Below are positions 6,544-8,577 of a DNA stretch of 8,577 nt, piece after piece. Origin of the DNA: UBA5976 sp037137575 (lineage in GTDB: Bacteria; Actinomycetota; Actinomycetes; S36-B12; UBA5976); NCBI GenBank assembly GCA_037137575.1, contig JBAXKB010000045.1, positions 1 through 8,577 on the forward strand, written 5' to 3'. A program made the position numbers and the translations under genes. Position 1 is the stretch's first letter. Each line of letters opens with the position of its first letter. The notes under the pieces were generated by a model, which had not been told where the DNA came from, searched no databases, and was given only the letters and a program-made list of their open reading frames with translations.

Positions 6544-6939
6544 TTACCAGCGGGCGGCGATGTCCCACACCCAAGTCATTGCAAATAGTGTTGCCAATCC
6601 AGAGGTTGCCCACACTGGGCCGAGTTTCTTTTTAACTTTGAGTAGCTGCCTGTTTGCTGCGCCAGCGAGCTTGGGATTTAAGAGGTACGCGCCAAAGCAC
6701 AGGAATGCGATTACCCCAAGTGGATTCAAATGCCAGGCAGTATTCAAATCTCCAGCACACAATGCGCCTACTGCCCTAGTGCTGCCACAGAATGGGCAGG
6801 GGTGCCCGGTTAGCGCTCGAAACCAACACAACACTGGTCCGTTCGTTAATCGGCCGCTATTCCACAGCATCGCCATACCGAGCCAAAGCACTATAAGTGC
6901 AACGAGTCGAACTGGCAGAGCAATAAGTTTTAGGGGCAT
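6544..6939 (-). CDS. DUF2752 membrane protein
   Basis: This 131-residue integral membrane protein carries the DUF2752 core: HPCPFCGSTRAVGAL (46-60), with its CxxC motif, then GDLNTAWHLNPLGV (63-76). Three hydrophobic segments are visible, near residues 8-26, 73-88 and 110-127. The function of the family is unknown; the CPxCG motif might bind metal or be redox active. The gene sits between a DUF4190 gene (24 bases upstream) and sixA (18 bases downstream). Small DUF4190-like and DUF2752 proteins often occur together in actinobacteria, to my knowledge. The ATG has no clear Shine-Dalgarno. Confidence 0.87.
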   Translation of the reverse strand: MPLKLIALPVRLVALIVLWLGMAMLWNSGRLTNGPVLCWFRALTGHPCPFCGSTRAVGALCAGDLNTAWHLNPLGVIAFLCFGAYLLNPKLAGAANRQLLKVKKKLGPVWATSGLATLFAMTWVWDIAARW

Positions 6940-6963
6940 TGCAATTCAGCGGCTGGCGTATTC

Positions 6964-7278
6964 TCAGAAACCAGTGTCACGAAGCGTGCCAAAAAATACA
7001 AAGACATAAATGATAGACGCTGCACTAATTATGATTCCAGCGATTGCCAGGCCCTTACCGTTGTATCGATTTGGCTCCTTGTTGATCTGACTCAAACCAA
7101 TGATGCTCAGAATCAAACTAATAATTCCGCAACCCATGCCTGTTATAGCGGTGATGAATCCAATAAGCGCCAACACATTGATACTAGTTCGCTGGGCTGG
7201 GCCGACCGGCGGATAGTAGCCCGGATTTGAATCTGGACCTGACGGTGGCTGAATCGGATCATTTGGTGGAACGCTCAT
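6964..7278 (-). CDS. DUF4190 membrane protein
   Basis: The 104-residue protein has a Pro/Gly/Asn-rich N-terminal tail (1-30), which is likely cytosolic. Two hydrophobic segments follow, near 34-62 and 76-97. Between them is the family loop, LSQINKEP-N-RYNGKGLAIAG, which matches the DUF4190 pattern of a GKGLAIAG motif before the second helix. The function is unknown. GAGAGG lies six bases before the ATG, a good ribosome binding site. It is the first gene of the minus-strand unit with DUF2752 and sixA, and it is divergent from the DUF6941-like gene. Confidence 0.85.
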   Translation of the reverse strand: MSVPPNDPIQPPSGPDSNPGYYPPVGPAQRTSINVLALIGFITAITGMGCGIISLILSIIGLSQINKEPNRYNGKGLAIAGIIISAASIIYVFVFFGTLRDTGF

Positions 7279-7333
7279 GACTAACCTCTCGTTTCAAACC
7301 AGCCTACTTGCGTCAATAGATAATTTTTGACTC

Positions 7334-7360
7334 ATTATTTGATTTTTCACAGCAGGTCAA
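7334..7360 (-). promoter_or_regulatory. Candidate promoter of DUF4190-DUF2752-sixA
   Basis: TTGACC (7355-7360) and AATAAT (7334-7339) each match five of six consensus bases and lie 15 bases apart, a little short of optimal. They sit about 55 bases before the DUF4190 start, in the only gap upstream of the trio. The leader would include the GAGAGG ribosome binding site. Confidence 0.35.
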
Positions 7361-7372
7361 AGCTGCGCTCGG

Positions 7373-7378
7373 CATACT
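7373..7378 (+). promoter_or_regulatory. Candidate -10 for leaderless DUF6941-like gene
   Basis: CATACT lies six bases before the ATG at 7385, the spacing expected when transcription starts at the start codon itself. There is no Shine-Dalgarno before this ATG, which fits leaderless translation. No clear -35 is seen. Confidence 0.3.
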
Positions 7379-7384
7379 TGAATC

Positions 7385-7795
7385 ATGACAGCAATTGAAC
7401 CAAGCATCCTTCTAATCACAGCGGATGCTGCCACTGTTTCTGATGGCAAAATCAACATCCTTGGTGGTGGTTGGACGCGGATAACTTCTGGCCCAGCAAA
7501 CTTCACACTTGTGGTGCGAATCGACATCCCGTGGAATTTAACTAATCAGCAACTTCCTTGGTCGCTGGCACTGGTAGATCAGGACGGTCGCTCTTATGTT
7601 CCTGACGGTGGTGACTCCCCTGTTGAACTCTCTGGCGAGCTTCAGGTAGAGCGCACAGACGAGAGCGTATTTGGTTCGTCCTTCGAAGCGCCGATGCTTT
7701 TCCCATTCGTCGGCTTGCCCCTTCGTAGCGGGACTTACGAGTGGGTCTTCACTTTCGCAGATTTGCAGACAAAGTACGGCTTCCAGGCTTTATAA
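7385..7795 (+). CDS. DUF6941-like family protein
   Basis: The 136-residue soluble protein has no signal peptide or membrane segment. The pattern LLITADAATVSDGKINILGGGWTRI (9-33, shown in part), then a VVRIDIPW strand (43-50), SLALVDQDG (60-68) and a final YEWVFTFAD strand (118-126), resembles a family I know from actinobacteria as DUF6941. It is predicted to be an all-beta fold with unknown function. The gene is divergent from the DUF4190 unit and is followed 82 bases later by the zinc-ribbon membrane protein on the same strand. The family call rests on memory of the DGKINILGGGW-type motif, not on a search. Confidence 0.7.
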   Translation: MTAIEPSILLITADAATVSDGKINILGGGWTRITSGPANFTLVVRIDIPWNLTNQQLPWSLALVDQDGRSYVPDGGDSPVELSGELQVERTDESVFGSSFEAPMLFPFVGLPLRSGTYEWVFTFADLQTKYGFQAL

Positions 7796-7823
7796 CTTTT
7801 TAAATTTTGCTGAAGCTAAATCT

Positions 7824-7832
7824 TGGTACACT
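7824..7832 (+). promoter_or_regulatory. Candidate extended -10 promoter
   Basis: TGGTACACT contains an extended -10 (TG, one base, TACACT). It would start transcription near 7838, about 40 bases before the GTG of the zinc-ribbon gene. The -35 region is AT-rich but unlike TTGACA. Confidence 0.35.
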
Positions 7833-7835
7833 GTT

Positions 7836-7858
7836 GCAAATTGTTACCAATGATTTGC
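7836..7858 (+). repeat. Inverted repeat in leader of zinc-ribbon gene
   Basis: GCAAAT (7836-7841) and ATTTGC (7853-7858) form a perfect six-base inverted repeat with an 11-base spacer, just after the candidate -10 and before the ribosome binding site. It could be an operator overlapping the transcription start, or a weak leader hairpin. Confidence 0.3.
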
Positions 7859-7877
7859 GGGTTCAAGGGAGTTCATC

Positions 7878-8342
7878 GTGGCGTTGTCTGTTAGATACTG
7901 CAGTGGGTGTCGCGCACTTACTCATCCGTCGCAGTCTGCGTGTCCCAGTTGTGGAGGCACTAACTTTACAAATGCAACTGTGGTCGACCCGAATTCAGGA
8001 TTAAGTGAACTTGAGCAGACCCCTGGTTATGTTCATTTGAAGAGCGCATTAGGAAATTCAGAGCTATATTTGCGCGCCATTGCAAACTTTCTGAGCGTTA
8101 TTTGGCTGTTCTTTGTTGCCTCAGTCGTTGCCCCAATGATGCTATTCCTTGCCAACTGGACCGAAGGGAAGTACGCAGAGTGCCTTGCAAATTCCTACCA
8201 AAGTAGCTCATGTGACTCTTATCAATATCTAACTATCGGAGTTTATGTTGTGGGTGGAGTTGCGACTCTAGTTTTATTGATTCTTGCTTGGGATCGAGGC
8301 TGGCTTGCCTATAAAAGCATCCGCCGAGCAGAAAAGATTTAG
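7878..8342 (+). CDS. Zinc-ribbon protein with two membrane segments
   Basis: The 154-residue protein begins with a zinc ribbon: CSGC (Cys8, Cys11) and CPSC (Cys22, Cys25), likely binding one zinc ion on the cytosolic side. A linker leads to two hydrophobic helices, near residues 69-93 and 118-138. Between them lies a loop with Cys102 and Cys112 that could form a disulfide if it faces outside. The tail is short and basic. I recognise no named family. The GTG start is supported by AAGGGAG seven bases upstream, and the zinc ribbon follows at once. The gene ends seven bases before a strong terminator and faces the ribonucleotide reductase gene. Confidence 0.78.
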   Translation: MALSVRYCSGCRALTHPSQSACPSCGGTNFTNATVVDPNSGLSELEQTPGYVHLKSALGNSELYLRAIANFLSVIWLFFVASVVAPMMLFLANWTEGKYAECLANSYQSSSCDSYQYLTIGVYVVGGVATLVLLILAWDRGWLAYKSIRRAEKI

Positions 8343-8348
8343 CGAAAC

Positions 8349-8384
8349 AAAGTGGCCGCCCAGAATTAACTGGGCGGCCACTTT
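8349..8384. terminator. Bidirectional intrinsic terminator
   Basis: AAAGTGGCCGCCCAG (8349-8363) pairs perfectly over 15 bases with CTGGGCGGCCACTTT (8370-8384), with the loop AATTAA. The plus strand reads into TTTT at the end of the stem and the minus strand into TTTGTTT. It lies between the convergent zinc-ribbon and nrdJ genes and should serve both. Confidence 0.92.
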
Positions 8385-8396
8385 TATGTCTAGAGG

Positions 8397-8577
8397 TTAG
8401 GAACAACCGCTGGTTGAACCGCAACCTTCACACACGTAGCAGGAACCTGCTGGGCGCATCTTGATGCCACAGGTCATGCAAAGTGGTGCGTCATTGGTTT
8501 TGCCAGTGATCTGCTCTAGCAATTCGCTACTTGAGTGCGCTGTTGCCGGGGCTACCACTGAAAGTGACACGGGCGCA
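8397..8577 (-). CDS. nrdJ: Vitamin B12-dependent ribonucleotide reductase, C-terminal end
   Basis: Only the last 59 residues are inside the window; the gene continues past the right edge. They end with APLCMTCGIKMRPAGSCYVC, then EGCGSTSGCS, the hallmark C-terminus of class II (adenosylcobalamin-dependent) ribonucleotide reductases. The CxxC pairs (CMTC, CYVC) form the tail's zinc-ribbon-like part, and the last cysteines are in CGSTSGC. The enzyme reduces ribonucleotides to deoxyribonucleotides, and the C-terminal cysteines are thought to re-reduce the active site. The less conserved part before it (Ala/Ser/Thr-rich) is a linker. The stop TAA lies 13 bases from the shared terminator. Confidence 0.93.
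   Translation of the reverse strand, partial: APVSLSVVAPATAHSSSELLEQITGKTNDAPLCMTCGIKMRPAGSCYVCEGCGSTSGCS

Noticed and set aside
6560..7009. Plus-strand open frame of 149 codons
   Set aside because: It is antisense to the DUF2752 gene, whose motifs are clear, and its translation resembles no family.

Overview
The window looks like chromosomal DNA of an actinobacterium with moderate GC content (about half by eye), so probably not a typical high-GC Streptomyces or Mycobacterium. The evidence is a SAM-IV-type riboswitch, a DUF4192 protein, the actinobacterial metY-metX gene order, a class II ribonucleotide reductase tail and several small actinobacterial membrane proteins. A freshwater-type lineage is possible, but that is inference. 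There are no tRNA or rRNA genes, insertion sequences or CRISPR arrays; this is compact core-genome DNA.

Positions 1-2763 (minus strand) form a methionine/sulfur assimilation unit. A promoter candidate and a SAM-IV aptamer (2612-2728) precede metY (O-acetylhomoserine sulfhydrylase), followed 17 bases later by metX (homoserine O-acetyltransferase). MetX makes O-acetylhomoserine and MetY sulfhydrylates it to homocysteine. SAM, the end product of the pathway, should be sensed by the leader RNA. The leader also carries a sequence that can pair with the metY ribosome binding site, so control is probably translational. A 13-bp perfect hairpin lies in the first codons of metX.

Positions 2812-5467 hold a DUF4192 protein (minus), a 254-base gap with a minus-strand terminator-like hairpin that has no obvious gene, a VOC/glyoxalase-like protein (plus) and a DEDDh 3'-5' exonuclease (minus). 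Positions 5501-6064 hold a lipoprotein of unknown function (plus). Both convergent pairs, VOC/exonuclease and lipoprotein/SixA, overlap tail to tail by four bases.

Positions 6061-7278 (minus) are a three-gene unit: a DUF4190 membrane protein, a DUF2752 membrane protein and a SixA-like histidine phosphatase. Diverging from it on the plus strand are a DUF6941-like cytosolic protein and a zinc-ribbon protein with two membrane segments. A strong bidirectional terminator (8349-8384) separates these from the C-terminal end of a vitamin B12-dependent ribonucleotide reductase (minus), which runs off the right edge.

No clearly new system is visible. The most rewarding region is the metY leader: its aptamer is recognisable, but its switching part contains repeats that suggest a specific mechanism not yet tested.
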